The notes under the pieces are model-generated. The model made no database searches, was not told the origin of the DNA, and was given only the letters and a program-made list of their open reading frames with translations. Source: Fictibacillus phosphorivorans (lineage in GTDB: Bacteria > Bacillota > Bacilli > Bacillales > Fictibacillaceae). From it: DNA of 64,000 bases. The stretch covers positions 2,294,001 to 2,358,000 of the forward strand of contig NZ_CP015378.1 of NCBI RefSeq assembly GCF_001629705.1, written 5' to 3'. Below are positions 43,897-53,662 of this stretch, in pieces (the stretch's first letter is position 1; each line of letters begins with the position of its first letter). Both the position numbers and the translations under genes were made by a program.

Positions 43897-44565
43897 TATG
43901 AATGTCCAATCTATGAATAAACTACCATAAAAATGGCGTTTATAGATTGTATCATCTGTAAAACCATTTCGTTATTGGGAAAATAGTCTTAGGTTTATAG
44001 TATTAAAATACCCTTAGCATTTATAATTTTCCCAAGTTAACCGGTATAGATACTCAAGAATCCCTTAGCCCCTCTATTTATTTTTTAATGCTAATCATAC
44101 GATATAAAAATGCCTAACTCCACTAGAGTTAGGCATTCGATATTTGACCGATTCTTTTTTTATTCTTTTTGCTCTTACGTGCTTTTTTGTCTGCCAATAG
44201 TCCGTTTAATAGACTTTAAAAACTTCTCATCTTATAAACACCCCGTTTTATTTTCGTTAGAGAATTAACTTCTCTCCGATATAATAGGATGGTTTCATTA
44301 ACATTGTTTGTATTTATTTTAGTAATAGACTTGTTAATAAGAAAATCCTTCCTTGATCGTTGCTTTATTTATACTACCCCTCCTTACGAGTATGTTTGCC
44401 CCTTGTCTAAAGTTTACAAAATACGTATAGATTCATTTTCAACTGCCTGTCACTAAATTTAACAAAATATACATATATTGGTGAATTGTTTGTGAACAAT
44501 GTAAACAATCGTATACATTATGCAAAGGATACATTACATTTGGGGTATCAAACAAAAGGAGATAA
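43897..44565. other. Spacer with one hairpin
   Basis: A perfect hairpin AATGCCTAACTC-CACTA-GAGTTAGGCATT lies at 44109-44137. No gene is seen. The AT-rich segment from about 44460 to 44560 should hold the promoter of the XRE operon. Confidence 0.5.
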
Positions 44566-44775
44566 ATGGTAATGTTGTGTAATTCTGTTCGCGAGTTAAG
44601 AGCAAGGTTTCGTCTCACTCAGCAAGAACTAGCAGATCGTGTAGGTGTTACAAGGCAAACAATCGGCCTCATTGAAAAGGGAGATTATGCACCTTCTATA
44701 ACACTGACACTAAAAATTTCATATGTATTCGGGGTTCCAGTCGAGGAAATATTCCGTTTAAAAGGAGAGAGATAG
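44566..44775 (+). CDS. XRE family helix-turn-helix regulator (short)
   Basis: A 69-residue Cro/CI-type protein consisting only of the DNA-binding domain (RELRARFRLTQQELADRVG, TRQTIGLIEKGDYAPSITL). The start could be ATG 44566 or 44572, both after AAAGGAG. The next gene begins two bases after its stop, so it is the likely autoregulator of the membrane protein operon. Short XRE proteins of this kind often pair with small membrane proteins in Firmicutes. Confidence 0.9.
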   Translation: MVMLCNSVRELRARFRLTQQELADRVGVTRQTIGLIEKGDYAPSITLTLKISYVFGVPVEEIFRLKGER

Positions 44776-44777
44776 TC

Positions 44778-45203
44778 ATGTTAAAGCAGATGTATCAATC
44801 ACCATTGTTTAATTCCTTCCTTATTTTATGTTTTGGTCTGATCATGATCGGTGAGCATTATCCCGAACACGTTCCCTCTTGGATCATTATTGATCCTATG
44901 GTACTTGGTATCCCTATTCTCATTATTATAGGTGTGATCCCTTTCTATAATAAAAGAAATCCTCACGACGCTGTTAAAGCTAGTATTATTCCAATGGAGC
45001 TTCGTGAAGAAGATGAAGGAATGCAGTGGATAACCTTTAAAGCAACACGTAAAGTTTATATTTTTTATGCTTTTGCCATTCCAATAGGTATAACTTTAAC
45101 TGCCTATTTAAATCATATCACCTACTTCCCTATTATTCTCTTCGTTGTAATGGGTATTTTGCAATACATCATATATTGGACTTCTATGCATAAATACAAA
45201 TAG
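44778..45203 (+). CDS. Small integral membrane protein of XRE operon
   Basis: A 141-residue protein with four hydrophobic segments (about 11-27, 41-57, 93-110, 115-133) and a charged middle loop. I do not recognise a named family. It lies between the XRE gene and the CPBP gene with spacings of 2 and 12 bases, so it is part of the same unit. Confidence 0.75.
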   Translation: MLKQMYQSPLFNSFLILCFGLIMIGEHYPEHVPSWIIIDPMVLGIPILIIIGVIPFYNKRNPHDAVKASIIPMELREEDEGMQWITFKATRKVYIFYAFAIPIGITLTAYLNHITYFPIILFVVMGILQYIIYWTSMHKYK

Positions 45204-45215
45204 AGGAGAGTTTAA

Positions 45216-46760
45216 ATGGATACACAGTTTATCATTTCAATAATTATTCTGATTACTCTATTGGAAGTATTTGCCGTATTACTCTTTATAAAATATATAC
45301 AGGGAAAGATAGACGAGAACCCATTCATTACCCTTCTCAAAAAAGAATGTTCCATACTCTTTTATACTTTTTTTGGATGGAGAAACAGACAGGGAAATAG
45401 TAATGCTAAACTCTTTCATTATCATAAAGGTTCTTTATATTTTTGGTTATTAATCGCACTTCTTCACGAGCAGGTTATTGAGGCAATCGTATTTCATATT
45501 TATCTAAAAGATACAGATCCCCTTAGAGCTGATATCCTACTTATACTCCACGTTTACAGTATTCTTTATATGATCGGAGATTATAATTGGGTAAGAAATT
45601 CTCCAATAAAGATAATTAAAAGAAGAGTCCATATGAAAATTGGTGCGAGAAGATCGTTAATATTTCATGTTAAAGATGTTAAGACTGTAAAACCAAGTAG
45701 CATTCAGTACACGAAAAACGGAATGATGATCCGTGAGAAGAATGTCTTTCATGTATCCGCTCTTCCGAGAGTTCTTACCAGGATTTTTGGTGTAACGGAT
45801 GAATTAAAATATGAGATTATATTCAAAGAGCCAATACAAGCAAGAGGGTACTTTGGTCAAAAAAAGGCAGTTAATAAAGCTCTAATCTACATGGATGAGC
45901 CTCAAAACTTTATCAAAGCTTTAGAAGCTGAAATCGAAGAATATAAAAATCATGATGAAACAGAAGCTGATCTCTTTACAAGTAATTTTAAAGAGACAAA
46001 AGAACCCCTAATTAATTGGAAGACTTACTTTATCTTACTTTTCTTGAATGTCCTAGGGGCATTAGCCATTTCTCCATATGCTATAGCCAGAGAACAGCTA
46101 CATGAAGTGCTCGGTTTAACGAAATGGACATTCACTATGCTTTATATTGCACAGATACTTATGGAAGCGGGCATATTTTTATTCCTATCTCTTTTGATTG
46201 GAAAAAAAGTCGGTATAAAGATTCCGGTTATTGAGTCGCTTTTCAATAAAGGAAGCGGCGTAAAAAATCTTGGAAAGAAAATCTATCAATCAGCCTTTTA
46301 TGGGGTATTGACGGGCATAGTCATAATTGTCTTCAGCTTGATAGTGTCTGAGCCACTAGGGGTCGATAATTCTTCCATCAAAGAACCTGTGTGGTGGCTT
46401 GGCGTATTAGGGTCATTTGGCGCAGCAGTTAATGAAGAGTCGATCTTTCGTCTTTTTATTGTAACGTTCGTTCTATGGTTATTTCTAAAAATAAAAAAAG
46501 GGGAAAGAACACGATTACATATGTTTCTTGCCATAAGCTTCTCTGCTCTTATTTTCGGGGTTATGCACTATAGTATGGCTTCATCTAATTTTGAAATGAC
46601 GATAGGAATTTTTGTCAGTATGCTAATCATTAATGGAATAGGCGGCCTCGTGTTTGGTGCGTTATTTCTTTATGTTGGACTTGAATTTGCAATAATAGCC
46701 CACTTCACTGCAGACATCACACTTCATGTTATCGGTCCATTTTTGGTAAAGGTACTTTAA
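45216..46760 (+). CDS. Large CPBP intramembrane protease with an N-terminal extension
   Basis: A 514-residue protein. The C-terminal 240 residues form a CPBP glutamic protease with EESIFR (about 407), HYSMAS (about 449) and HFTADITLH (about 490) intact. The first 260 residues are unusual: three membrane segments (about 5-25, 72-90, 105-122), then a beta-rich cytosolic domain at about 135-250 (RSLIFHVKDVKTVKPSSIQ; NVFHVSALPRVLTRIFG) that resembles a bacterial PH-like fold. CPBP proteins are usually 200-300 residues. The fusion suggests a regulated or substrate-presenting protease in the XRE operon. Confidence 0.85.
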   Translation: MDTQFIISIIILITLLEVFAVLLFIKYIQGKIDENPFITLLKKECSILFYTFFGWRNRQGNSNAKLFHYHKGSLYFWLLIALLHEQVIEAIVFHIYLKDTDPLRADILLILHVYSILYMIGDYNWVRNSPIKIIKRRVHMKIGARRSLIFHVKDVKTVKPSSIQYTKNGMMIREKNVFHVSALPRVLTRIFGVTDELKYEIIFKEPIQARGYFGQKKAVNKALIYMDEPQNFIKALEAEIEEYKNHDETEADLFTSNFKETKEPLINWKTYFILLFLNVLGALAISPYAIAREQLHEVLGLTKWTFTMLYIAQILMEAGIFLFLSLLIGKKVGIKIPVIESLFNKGSGVKNLGKKIYQSAFYGVLTGIVIIVFSLIVSEPLGVDNSSIKEPVWWLGVLGSFGAAVNEESIFRLFIVTFVLWLFLKIKKGERTRLHMFLAISFSALIFGVMHYSMASSNFEMTIGIFVSMLIINGIGGLVFGALFLYVGLEFAIIAHFTADITLHVIGPFLVKVL

Positions 46761-46918
46761 ATTTGGTCTATGTATGTCTAAATGTACTTTTATTATAGTT
46801 CATCATTTCTTAGAGTATTCGAGCTGTCTGTCAGGGGATGTAAAGGAACTTACCCCATCATTATTATTGTGCTTCTTTTGCTCTTAAACATAACGCTGAA
46901 GCATATTGTGTGAATAAA

Positions 46919-46946
46919 TAAAAGTCCCAGGCAACCGCCGAGGACT
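46919..46946 (-). terminator. Terminator of the DUF1349 gene
   Basis: On the minus strand AGTCCTCGGC pairs with GCCTGGGACT and is followed by T-rich sequence. Confidence 0.7.
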
Positions 46947-46971
46947 CTTATTAAATGATTTGCCATCCATG

Positions 46972-47559
46972 CTATTCATGCTTTTGCCATAAACACTCCG
47001 ATATTCTCAGCTCTGAAAATTCAGCTGTAAAGCTAGATTGTTCAGGGCTACACGCATAAATCCCAACATTTACAGTGTGATCTGCAGCGAACAGATGAAA
47101 GATTCGCATTTGCTTATAGTGTATACCGTCATAGGAACACTCGATGCAAAAATCACTTTCACGTCGGCTTAATCTGTAATACATGTGTTTTTGTTTTGCA
47201 GGAATATCAGTGGTTGCCCAATCCGAATACCCGTTGTTTGTAACAACACTACCAAGACGTTGAAAGTCTTCATTCTCATATTCAATAGAAGCTTTGAACC
47301 AGTTATCACTTGATTGATAGATTATGACGCCACATTGGTCAAAACGTCTTTTAGAATTAAAGTCGGTGCGTACGGTGAATGTAAAGTACTTGTCTTCAAC
47401 AGGTAAAAGTAACGCCGGAGCATTACCATTTTGAAAACCATAATACGTTCGTTGCCATAAATCCGTATGCGGCTCTGTTGTAATGGATATATGGTTATCT
47501 CCAATATCAAACGTAGTAGGTTTTGATAACCATCTATTATTTTCTCCAATAAAATTCAT
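46972..47559 (-). CDS. DUF1349 family protein (concanavalin-like fold)
   Basis: A 195-residue beta-sandwich protein: ITTEPHTDLWQRTYYGFQNG, FDQCGVIIYQSSDNWFKASIEYE and VGIYACSPEQSSFTAEFSE are the core motifs of DUF1349 (YniA-like) proteins. They have a laminin-G/concanavalin fold and probably bind carbohydrate; no catalytic activity is known. Single gene, cytosolic. Confidence 0.88.
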   Translation of the reverse strand: MNFIGENNRWLSKPTTFDIGDNHISITTEPHTDLWQRTYYGFQNGNAPALLLPVEDKYFTFTVRTDFNSKRRFDQCGVIIYQSSDNWFKASIEYENEDFQRLGSVVTNNGYSDWATTDIPAKQKHMYYRLSRRESDFCIECSYDGIHYKQMRIFHLFAADHTVNVGIYACSPEQSSFTAEFSELRISECLWQKHE

Positions 47560-47660
47560 TTGCTACCTCCATTATTATCAGGTTTATTAGATGAGCAGGA
47601 TCTAACACCAAGCAGTTTCTTTAAAACCCCGTGGTGAAAATACTCTTTCATTTAATGATT

Positions 47661-48347
47661 TTAATAAAAATCACAATAAATTATCCATTCCTGTTTATCT
47701 TGATTGTAGAAGAAATAAAAACTACCACTATCTACGATGTTGAACTGCGCCTTTTCATCAGAACTTATTTGAAAGACGAAAGGATATTCTTCTCCGAAGA
47801 ATACAACACTTTGAGTAAATGATGGATATCCACCGACCTTATGCGTCGGGTAAACCTCTTCCACTATATCATCGTAATATTCCGCACCCTCTTCACTTTC
47901 AAGTTGCACTATTGCTTCTTCAATATCTGGTTGAAAACTACAAGAATCTTCCCAAGCAGGCGCATCGTTATCAATGTACACTGGGGATAGTGGAAAAGCT
48001 TTGATCTTAGTAGATTGCTTGTTTACCTTCTCTAGCTCATCTAAATTCGTATAACACATTATCTTAAAATATGGAGCTAGGTTATCACGCTTCATATGAT
48101 TGAATACATCAAAATCCATATAGATGGTTATTAACTGATAGTTCGTCAATTCTTTCGGCACAAAAGGTAATGTAGTTAAAAATAAGGTACAGATAGGATC
48201 AAAATTCAATGGTATAGCTTCTTCTTTTCTCCCCCATAAAACTTTACCGATCCAACTTTCTCCTAATTCTTCTGTTGGTCTGAACCCACCTGTTTGAAAG
48301 ATTGTAGCTTGTTTAAATAATGCACGTTTAATCTGAGCAATGTTCAA
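47661..48347 (-). CDS. DUF1963 (YwqG-like) family protein
   Basis: A 228-residue protein of the YwqG/DUF1963 family; the signature HKVGGYPSFTQ is followed by FVFQISSDEKAQFN and a terminal glycine/aromatic-rich strand. The function is unknown. The start is TTG 48347, eight bases after GGAG. Confidence 0.85.
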   Translation of the reverse strand: MNIAQIKRALFKQATIFQTGGFRPTEELGESWIGKVLWGRKEEAIPLNFDPICTLFLTTLPFVPKELTNYQLITIYMDFDVFNHMKRDNLAPYFKIMCYTNLDELEKVNKQSTKIKAFPLSPVYIDNDAPAWEDSCSFQPDIEEAIVQLESEEGAEYYDDIVEEVYPTHKVGGYPSFTQSVVFFGEEYPFVFQISSDEKAQFNIVDSGSFYFFYNQDKQEWIIYCDFY

Positions 48348-48467
48348 TTGAATCACTCCTAACATGAGTTCATGATTCTATGTAAAAAGCACTAATCTTA
48401 CTTGAATTAAATCCGGTTGAGAAAAGAATTGAAGCAGTGTTGTGGTTTATTCTTATCTTTGAAAACT

Positions 48468-49223
48468 TTACAAACTCAAATCTACTATTACTCCATAATG
48501 ATCACTGGGATGAACTTGTTGCGCTGGAGATACGACGTTTGCGAATAGTTCTATGTTTAGGAGCTTTGGTTCTTTCTTCGGATAACATGATCTTAATAGT
48601 ATCCAATCATACCTTACAGGGACTCTTATATGGTTTAAGTTCTCTCTATTCAACAACCAGCTATTACTTTCAAAGTCCAAGGTTGGGGATCTATCCGACT
48701 GAGCTAAATCTATCCAACTTGTATCATATGATTCGATAGATAGTTCACCAACTAAAAAATTATAGATACTTGATAGATTGGGTGTACTATTAAAATCACC
48801 ACAAAGAAACTCATAGTCAGTATTTTTACTTTCCGAGATCCATTTCACTACCTCTACAATTTCTTTTTCTCTTTCAAATGCACTTTTCCAATATAGATGG
48901 ACATTTGTTAAACCAATTGTGAATCCGTTTGTTCTTACAATAACCCTCATTGAACAATTATTTAAGACATCATTCTCACTCATTACCTCTTCTATGGGAT
49001 ATTTCGATAGAACGGCGAGTCCTTCTTCATCACCTGGATAACTCTTAAAAGAGTATTGGTCTATTCCAACTTGTTTTAAAATATATTCAAGTTCTTCAAG
49101 ATTGGGTACTTCTTGAAGAGCGATGATGTCTGCATTTATTCTCCTGATTTCCTTAATGATCATTTCTTTTCTTAACGCCCAAGTCTCGTTATTATTCCAA
49201 ACATTAAATGTAGCTACTTTCAT
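48468..49223 (-). CDS. Endonuclease/exonuclease/phosphatase family protein
   Basis: A 251-residue metal-dependent phosphoesterase of the EEP superfamily: ATFNVWNNNE (N ligand), IIALQEVPN (Glu ligand, about 38), FLCGDFNSTP (D and N ligands, about 144) and HPSDHYGV (terminal SDH, about 240) are all present. The substrate could be DNA, a phospholipid or a nucleotide. It is immediately downstream of an APH-type kinase gene, so the two form an operon. Confidence 0.9.
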   Translation of the reverse strand: MKVATFNVWNNNETWALRKEMIIKEIRRINADIIALQEVPNLEELEYILKQVGIDQYSFKSYPGDEEGLAVLSKYPIEEVMSENDVLNNCSMRVIVRTNGFTIGLTNVHLYWKSAFEREKEIVEVVKWISESKNTDYEFLCGDFNSTPNLSSIYNFLVGELSIESYDTSWIDLAQSDRSPTLDFESNSWLLNRENLNHIRVPVRYDWILLRSCYPKKEPKLLNIELFANVVSPAQQVHPSDHYGVIVDLSL

Positions 49224-49231
49224 GTAACTCA

Positions 49232-50101
49232 CTACCTTTTACCTTTATTTAATTTACTAATCAAGTTTCTCCAGTAATACCACGCGTTTAGATATTCCTC
49301 AAAATCATTGGGATGATGTTTGATACAAGTACCTAACCTAAGATATAACCCAATCATCACTTTTTCATATAAATGTGATGTGTTTTTGCCTTTGTTATTC
49401 TCAAATTGATTAACTGCTGAATCTATCGTTTCTTTTGTTAAATCATCCGGGGAAGAACAAAAAGCATAGATGAGATCGTAAATAGGATCTCCTATTACAG
49501 GGGTTGGATCGATTACACCACAAAGCTTCCCGTCATTAAAGATGAAATTATGTACTCCAAAATCCCCATGTAATAAGAAAGGTTCTTTTTCCGTACTAAC
49601 CTTTGGAACTAGATTCAGTATGTAGTCATAATCCCCTTTATCTAATCGTGAATCAATAATCTTATTTGCTTCCATGATATTATTCATAAGAAAACTCTCC
49701 CAAGAATCTGTCGGTTGATCCGCCCATCCCCAACCTATGTTTTCAGAAGTCGTTTTATAGTTGTTTAATAATCCTTGCACAAGTGTCGTGAGCATTTCTT
49801 TCTTATTTCCTCTAATGTAATCTGTAGAACCGTTTATAAACGAATAAACGATATAGTCATAAGATTCTTCAACGAATATAAGGTTTGGTAACAGATTTAA
49901 TTCCTTATAATGAATAAGGAAATTTGCTTCTGATTCAACAACTTGTGCTTCATTGATCTTAACCACATATTTTTTCTCATCTATGTAAAGGAGGTACAGT
50001 TCACTTACAGTTCCACCACTCAATTGTTTATATTCGGTCGGTTCATGATCGATAATATTGTTTAAGTGAAGTTCCTCAATAATTTCTTCAATGTTCCTCA
50101 T
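49232..50101 (-). CDS. Aminoglycoside phosphotransferase-like kinase
   Basis: A 289-residue APH/choline kinase fold protein. The Brenner-type motif HGDFGVHNFIF (HxDxxxxN, about 183) and the metal ligand in VIDPTPVIGD (about 201) are intact; the N-lobe Lys lies in KYVVKINEA. Many such genes phosphorylate small molecules other than antibiotics, so drug resistance should not be assumed. Its stop is eight bases from the EEP gene start. Confidence 0.9.
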   Translation of the reverse strand: MRNIEEIIEELHLNNIIDHEPTEYKQLSGGTVSELYLLYIDEKKYVVKINEAQVVESEANFLIHYKELNLLPNLIFVEESYDYIVYSFINGSTDYIRGNKKEMLTTLVQGLLNNYKTTSENIGWGWADQPTDSWESFLMNNIMEANKIIDSRLDKGDYDYILNLVPKVSTEKEPFLLHGDFGVHNFIFNDGKLCGVIDPTPVIGDPIYDLIYAFCSSPDDLTKETIDSAVNQFENNKGKNTSHLYEKVMIGLYLRLGTCIKHHPNDFEEYLNAWYYWRNLISKLNKGKR

Positions 50102-50330
50102 TGTTTCTACCTGCTTTCAATAATGGCTACTTTTGTTTGCTGTAAGGGGATGAACATTTTTATGTTTTTAAGAAATCAAAAGATACGTCGAATAGAAGAA
50201 ATATACTAAAATGAGCCTTCTATTCCTCGCCTGTTTCTTAATGATAAATAATTACAATTATTTCAAATCAAAGGAAACAGTGCAATTATTTATTTAAAGA
50301 ATGATAGATCAATATCTTCATATATCCAAT

Positions 50331-50366
50331 ATAAGCCACTGTTCCTAAAGAAATAGGCGGCTTATT
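50331..50366. terminator. Hairpin in the APH-NHL spacer
   Basis: ATAAGCC pairs with GGCTTAT across a loop of about 22 bases. The surrounding 300 bases hold nothing else recognisable. Confidence 0.5.
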
Positions 50367-50397
50367 ATAGTTTCCATCTAATGTTTTTTAATCAACC

Positions 50398-50817
50398 TTA
50401 AATGATAGATTGATTGCTTTTCGTTTGACCGTTTACCATACTGAGATAGATCTTCCGTAACTCCAACTTCTTTCGGACGAGCTGCTTGATCTCAAACGGT
50501 AGGAGCTGAGCAATCATCTTACCGAATGGTCTTCCAATATCTTTGTGGTTCCAGTTCGCGATCGGTTTTCCCTGATGATCAAACACTTGAATCCTTGCAT
50601 TGTTCCGGTCTGCTACATAGATGTTTTCTTCATCATCACTACTGATTCCATGGGGAAGGTTAAATTCTCCTAAATGCTTACCTAACTTGTTGACTTGCCA
50701 CTCTAACTTTCCGTCACGGTTGAACTTTGCTATCCGGTGGTTTCTGTAACCATCCGCAACCACAAAAGAACCTTCCTTTAAGACTGTGAGATCTGTAGGT
50801 CGAGCGAATACACACAT
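50398..50817 (-). pseudogene. NHL-repeat beta-propeller fragment
   Basis: About 90 codons hold two NHL repeats (RPTDLTVLKEGSFVVADGY; LPHGISSDDEENIYVADR; ARIQVFDHQGKPIANW), as in peptidyl-alpha-hydroxyglycine lyase-like six-bladed propellers. The rest (GKMIAQLLPFEIKQLVRKK onward) is unrelated helical sequence. At least four blades are missing, so this is a fragment joined to other DNA. Confidence 0.75.
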
Positions 50818-50837
50818 GTTTAGTCATAAACATCAAA

Positions 50838-50868
50838 TAAAAAAACACTCAGGAAAAATGAGCGTTTT
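50838..50868. terminator. Terminator-like hairpin
   Basis: On the minus strand ACGCTC pairs with GAGTGT and is followed by T. Confidence 0.55.
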
Positions 50869-51018
50869 CATATAATTTCTTAAGATTTAGGTTACATCTA
50901 TAACTGATTAGTTTGAAAGTATTCTTACATGCATCCCTCTTGAAGCTTTCTCATATGCCTCGTTACTCATGACCCTTACATGTTCAGATAGTTCTGATAC
51001 TGGTTTTAATTCATAATT

Positions 51019-51094
51019 ATTCCCTACCTATTGCCTTACAGTTCATTAAAAAAGGCACTTCTCCTTCTGGAAGAAATGCACTCAATTTTTTCAT
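51019..51094. repeat. Interspersed repeat copy with long 5' part
   Basis: TTCCCTACCTATTGCCTTACAG, TTCATTAAAAAAGGCAC and TCTCCTTCTGGAAGAAATGCAC match the element at 60303-60384 in order and spacing. Confidence 0.8.
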
Positions 51095-51145
51095 TTTACA
51101 GACCTCGTAGACGTAATACTAATTTTCAACCTCTGACCCTAAAGA

Positions 51146-52072
51146 TCATTTGAAAGCATCAAGAGCTACCTTTGCAGCTTCTGCTATAAGTTCATTCTCA
51201 TAGGTGGCATTCTGGGTATCACGGCTAGATAGGATGGCAATGATGATGGGTTCTCTATTCGGCGGCCAAACGATAGCAATATCGTTTCGCGTCCCATAGT
51301 CTCCTGCTCCTGTTTTATCGCCTACCTCCCACCCCTTAGGTACAGCCGCGCGAATCAGTTCGTCTCCAGTAGTATTTCTCTGCAGCCAATCTGTTAGAAT
51401 CTCACGTTTATCATTCGGAAGTTCATCATCGACTGTAAAACTCTTTAGGTTGGTGGCGAGTGCTCTTGCTGTACTCGTATCACGGATGTCTCCTGGAATG
51501 GCACTGTTCAAATCAGTCTCGTAACGATCAGCCTTGGTAACATTATCACCCATCTCCCTCAGTGCTTTTTCGAAGCCATTGGGTCCGCCTAGTTCCTTCA
51601 ATAGAAGGTTTCCAGCTGTATTATCGCTGTATCGTATAGCCGCATCACAGATCTCTCTAAGGGTCATTCCGGTATCTACATGTTGCTCGGTGATTGGTGA
51701 ATAAGTAACTAAGTCATCTTTTGTGTAGGTGATAACCTCATTAAGTTCGTCAATCGACTTTTGCTGTAGAATTAGCCCTGAGGCCAGAGCCTTAAAGGTA
51801 GATGTGTAAGCGAACCGTTCATCAGGTCTATAGGTCACTGTTCGGTTTGTATGGGTGTCAATGGCATATAAGCCGAGTCGAGCATCGAACTTTTTCTCAA
51901 GCTGCATGAACTTTTTTGCAGTCTTAAGACTTGAACTTTTTGTTTGCTCTACTTTTTCTTTTGCTTCGGCCGGTTTTAATCGATCTCCAAAGACGCTTAA
52001 ACTAATAAGACACAAACTTAATAGTCCTACACTCATCCATATTTTGAGCATGCCTACCCTTTTCAAGATCAT
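51146..52072 (-). CDS. Class A beta-lactamase
   Basis: A 308-residue penicillinase very like the B. licheniformis BlaP enzyme. All active-site elements are present: STFK (Ser70-Lys73), YSDN (SDN loop), ETDLN (Glu166 loop) and KTGAG (KTG). A hydrophobic export signal ([17 protein letters not shown]) directs it out of the cell; there is a Cys in the signal, but the lipobox is not convincing. I prefer ATG 52072; ATG 52051 with AAAGGG upstream is an alternative. No blaI/blaR1 regulators are nearby. It should hydrolyse penicillins. Confidence 0.95.
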   Translation of the reverse strand: MILKRVGMLKIWMSVGLLSLCLISLSVFGDRLKPAEAKEKVEQTKSSSLKTAKKFMQLEKKFDARLGLYAIDTHTNRTVTYRPDERFAYTSTFKALASGLILQQKSIDELNEVITYTKDDLVTYSPITEQHVDTGMTLREICDAAIRYSDNTAGNLLLKELGGPNGFEKALREMGDNVTKADRYETDLNSAIPGDIRDTSTARALATNLKSFTVDDELPNDKREILTDWLQRNTTGDELIRAAVPKGWEVGDKTGAGDYGTRNDIAIVWPPNREPIIIAILSSRDTQNATYENELIAEAAKVALDAFK

Positions 52073-52331
52073 CAATCCTCTCATCTCAAATTTTTGATGT
52101 TAGTTGGTACAAAATCTAATGAATCTAAATTTTGATTCTATCAACTTGATAACATAATAAACACGGATGAAAGATGGAATTTACATAATTTATTTATGTT
52201 AAAATTTTTAATATTCAGAATATACACATGTCAAGTAAAGCAATTAGTAAAGTATGACTCCAAATACTAAACTTATTATTATTAAAAGCCAAAATTTCAT
52301 AACAATAATCTCTCTCAGTCATACTTCATAT

Positions 52332-52369
52332 TAAGCTCCTTAGAGAAATGCACCCAATTGTTTAATAGT
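52332..52369. repeat. Interspersed repeat copy
   Basis: AGCTCCTTAGAGAAATGCACCC, then AATTGTTTAATA matches the 3' half of the family. It overlaps the end of the small ORF at 52362-52514. Confidence 0.65.
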
Positions 52370-52514
52370 GGTTTAAAATGCTTTTTATTAAGCGGAACAA
52401 CATTCTTGGAATAAAAGTTAAGATGTTCCATAACAACTCAAATAATAATTCACTCCTAGTTTCCCTGATTATACCTCTAATAGATCTCCTGTATCTGCCT
52501 TTGCTCATTTTCAT
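52362..52514 (-). CDS. Small basic amphipathic protein
   Basis: A 50-residue peptide, MKMSKGRYRRSIRGIIRETR, then a hydrophobic stretch (LLFELLWNILTFIPRMLFR). A clear AGGAG lies five bases before the ATG at 52514. The Arg-rich N-terminus followed by an aromatic helix suggests a membrane-associated peptide. A similar leader and start (CATATGxAxTAGGAGxAAGxATG) reappears at about 54761-54785 but with a different short continuation. Family unknown. Confidence 0.6.
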   Translation of the reverse strand: MKMSKGRYRRSIRGIIRETRSELLFELLWNILTFIPRMLFRLIKSILNHY

Positions 52515-52706
52515 ACTTTCTCCTACTACATATGTTATTTTCTTAATGTCTTTACGTTCAACTCTAGTGCGTTTGAAGCAGTACTTTATAGAAGCTTAAG
52601 CCAATCTATATTTTACAGTTAAACCCAATTATTCAATACTAATTTTAATCCGTTTTTCCATAAATTAGTTTTTTAGAGTAATACCTTATAAAATTCCAAA
52701 ATAAAA

Positions 52707-52739
52707 AGCACTGTTACTATCATTTCGATTAACAGTGCT
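52707..52739. terminator. Hairpin of the CGCACTGTTA family
   Basis: AGCACTGTTA and TAACAGTGCT flank a 13-base loop. The rest of 52515-52952 is AT-rich and holds no gene. Confidence 0.6.
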
Positions 52740-52810
52740 ACTAAGTTAAAGCTTAAAAATTTTTTTTATTATTTATATGCGAAAGGAGGCTATTTTGGAG
52801 TTGCAATCCA

Positions 52811-52838
52811 GAAGATATGCACCCGATTGTGGAATAAC
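52811..52838. repeat. Interspersed repeat copy (3' half)
   Basis: GAAGATATGCACCCG, then ATTGTGGAATAA, nearly identical to the 3' end at 60358-60384. Confidence 0.7.
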
Positions 52839-52952
52839 CTTTAAAGGTATGATGCTATTTAACAATAAAATTATAAACATTTGTTTATTCTTCATCTCTG
52901 AATCAATCATTACTCCAACGATCACATTGGAGACATTATATTCCCACTTTCT

Positions 52953-53531
52953 TTAAAGGAATATAGATATTGCAGAATAAACCAGCATTAAACTCATAAT
53001 TGCTCTAAATGACGTGTCATGTTTAGCAAAAAACTTTTTAAAGACTGAGCCAAAACCTGACCACAGAAGTAATGCCAACCATCCCACAAAAATAGCCAAA
53101 GCTAAATAAAGAATGATGAAGTTTACAGATTGATAAAAGGGTAAGATAAAAGCACTCATTACTGTTATGAAGAACAAAATGCTTTTGATATTCATGATTT
53201 GAAAGAAAAATCCAGATAAAAAAGAAGATTTTATTTTACTAGAATTCCCATTTTTCCCCTTGTCTAAAGCCACATGCCAAGCTAAATAGAGAAGATATAC
53301 TGCTCCAGTTATCTTAAAATATGGCTCTACTAAAGGGATAAGATTATACAAACCTGTTGTAAAAACTCCACTTACAATACCAAGCATGGCAAACCCAGCT
53401 AAGATTCCACTACTAAATTGCCAAGATCCTACAAAACCCATTTTACGAGCTTCGTTCATCATTAAGATGTTACTAGGACCTGGTGTAATGGATGTAACAA
53501 TAACATACGAAAGAAAGGCTAATACACTCAC
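52953..53531 (-). CDS. LysE/RhtB family exporter
   Basis: A 192-residue six-helix membrane protein of the LysE superfamily, which exports amino acids or related small molecules. The diagnostic N-terminal motif SITPGPSNILMM (about 14-25) is intact and Gly-rich helices follow. It is divergent from a lysR gene 131 bases away, which is the usual arrangement for a LysR-controlled exporter. Confidence 0.92.
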   Translation of the reverse strand: MSVLAFLSYVIVTSITPGPSNILMMNEARKMGFVGSWQFSSGILAGFAMLGIVSGVFTTGLYNLIPLVEPYFKITGAVYLLYLAWHVALDKGKNGNSSKIKSSFLSGFFFQIMNIKSILFFITVMSAFILPFYQSVNFIILYLALAIFVGWLALLLWSGFGSVFKKFFAKHDTSFRAIMSLMLVYSAISIFL

Positions 53532-53662
53532 TTATACCACCATCATTTACTATTTTACTATTCAATATCCTTATTGTAAGATGATCCTAACTATAAATAA
53601 AATCGAAATTCGAAAAAGTAATATCATTTTTTTCGATACATCAGACATTAAGGGGAATTTTA

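Noticed and set aside
49232..50101. Calling the APH-fold gene an aminoglycoside resistance gene
   Set aside because: Only the general kinase fold motifs are visible; the family includes many kinases with other substrates.
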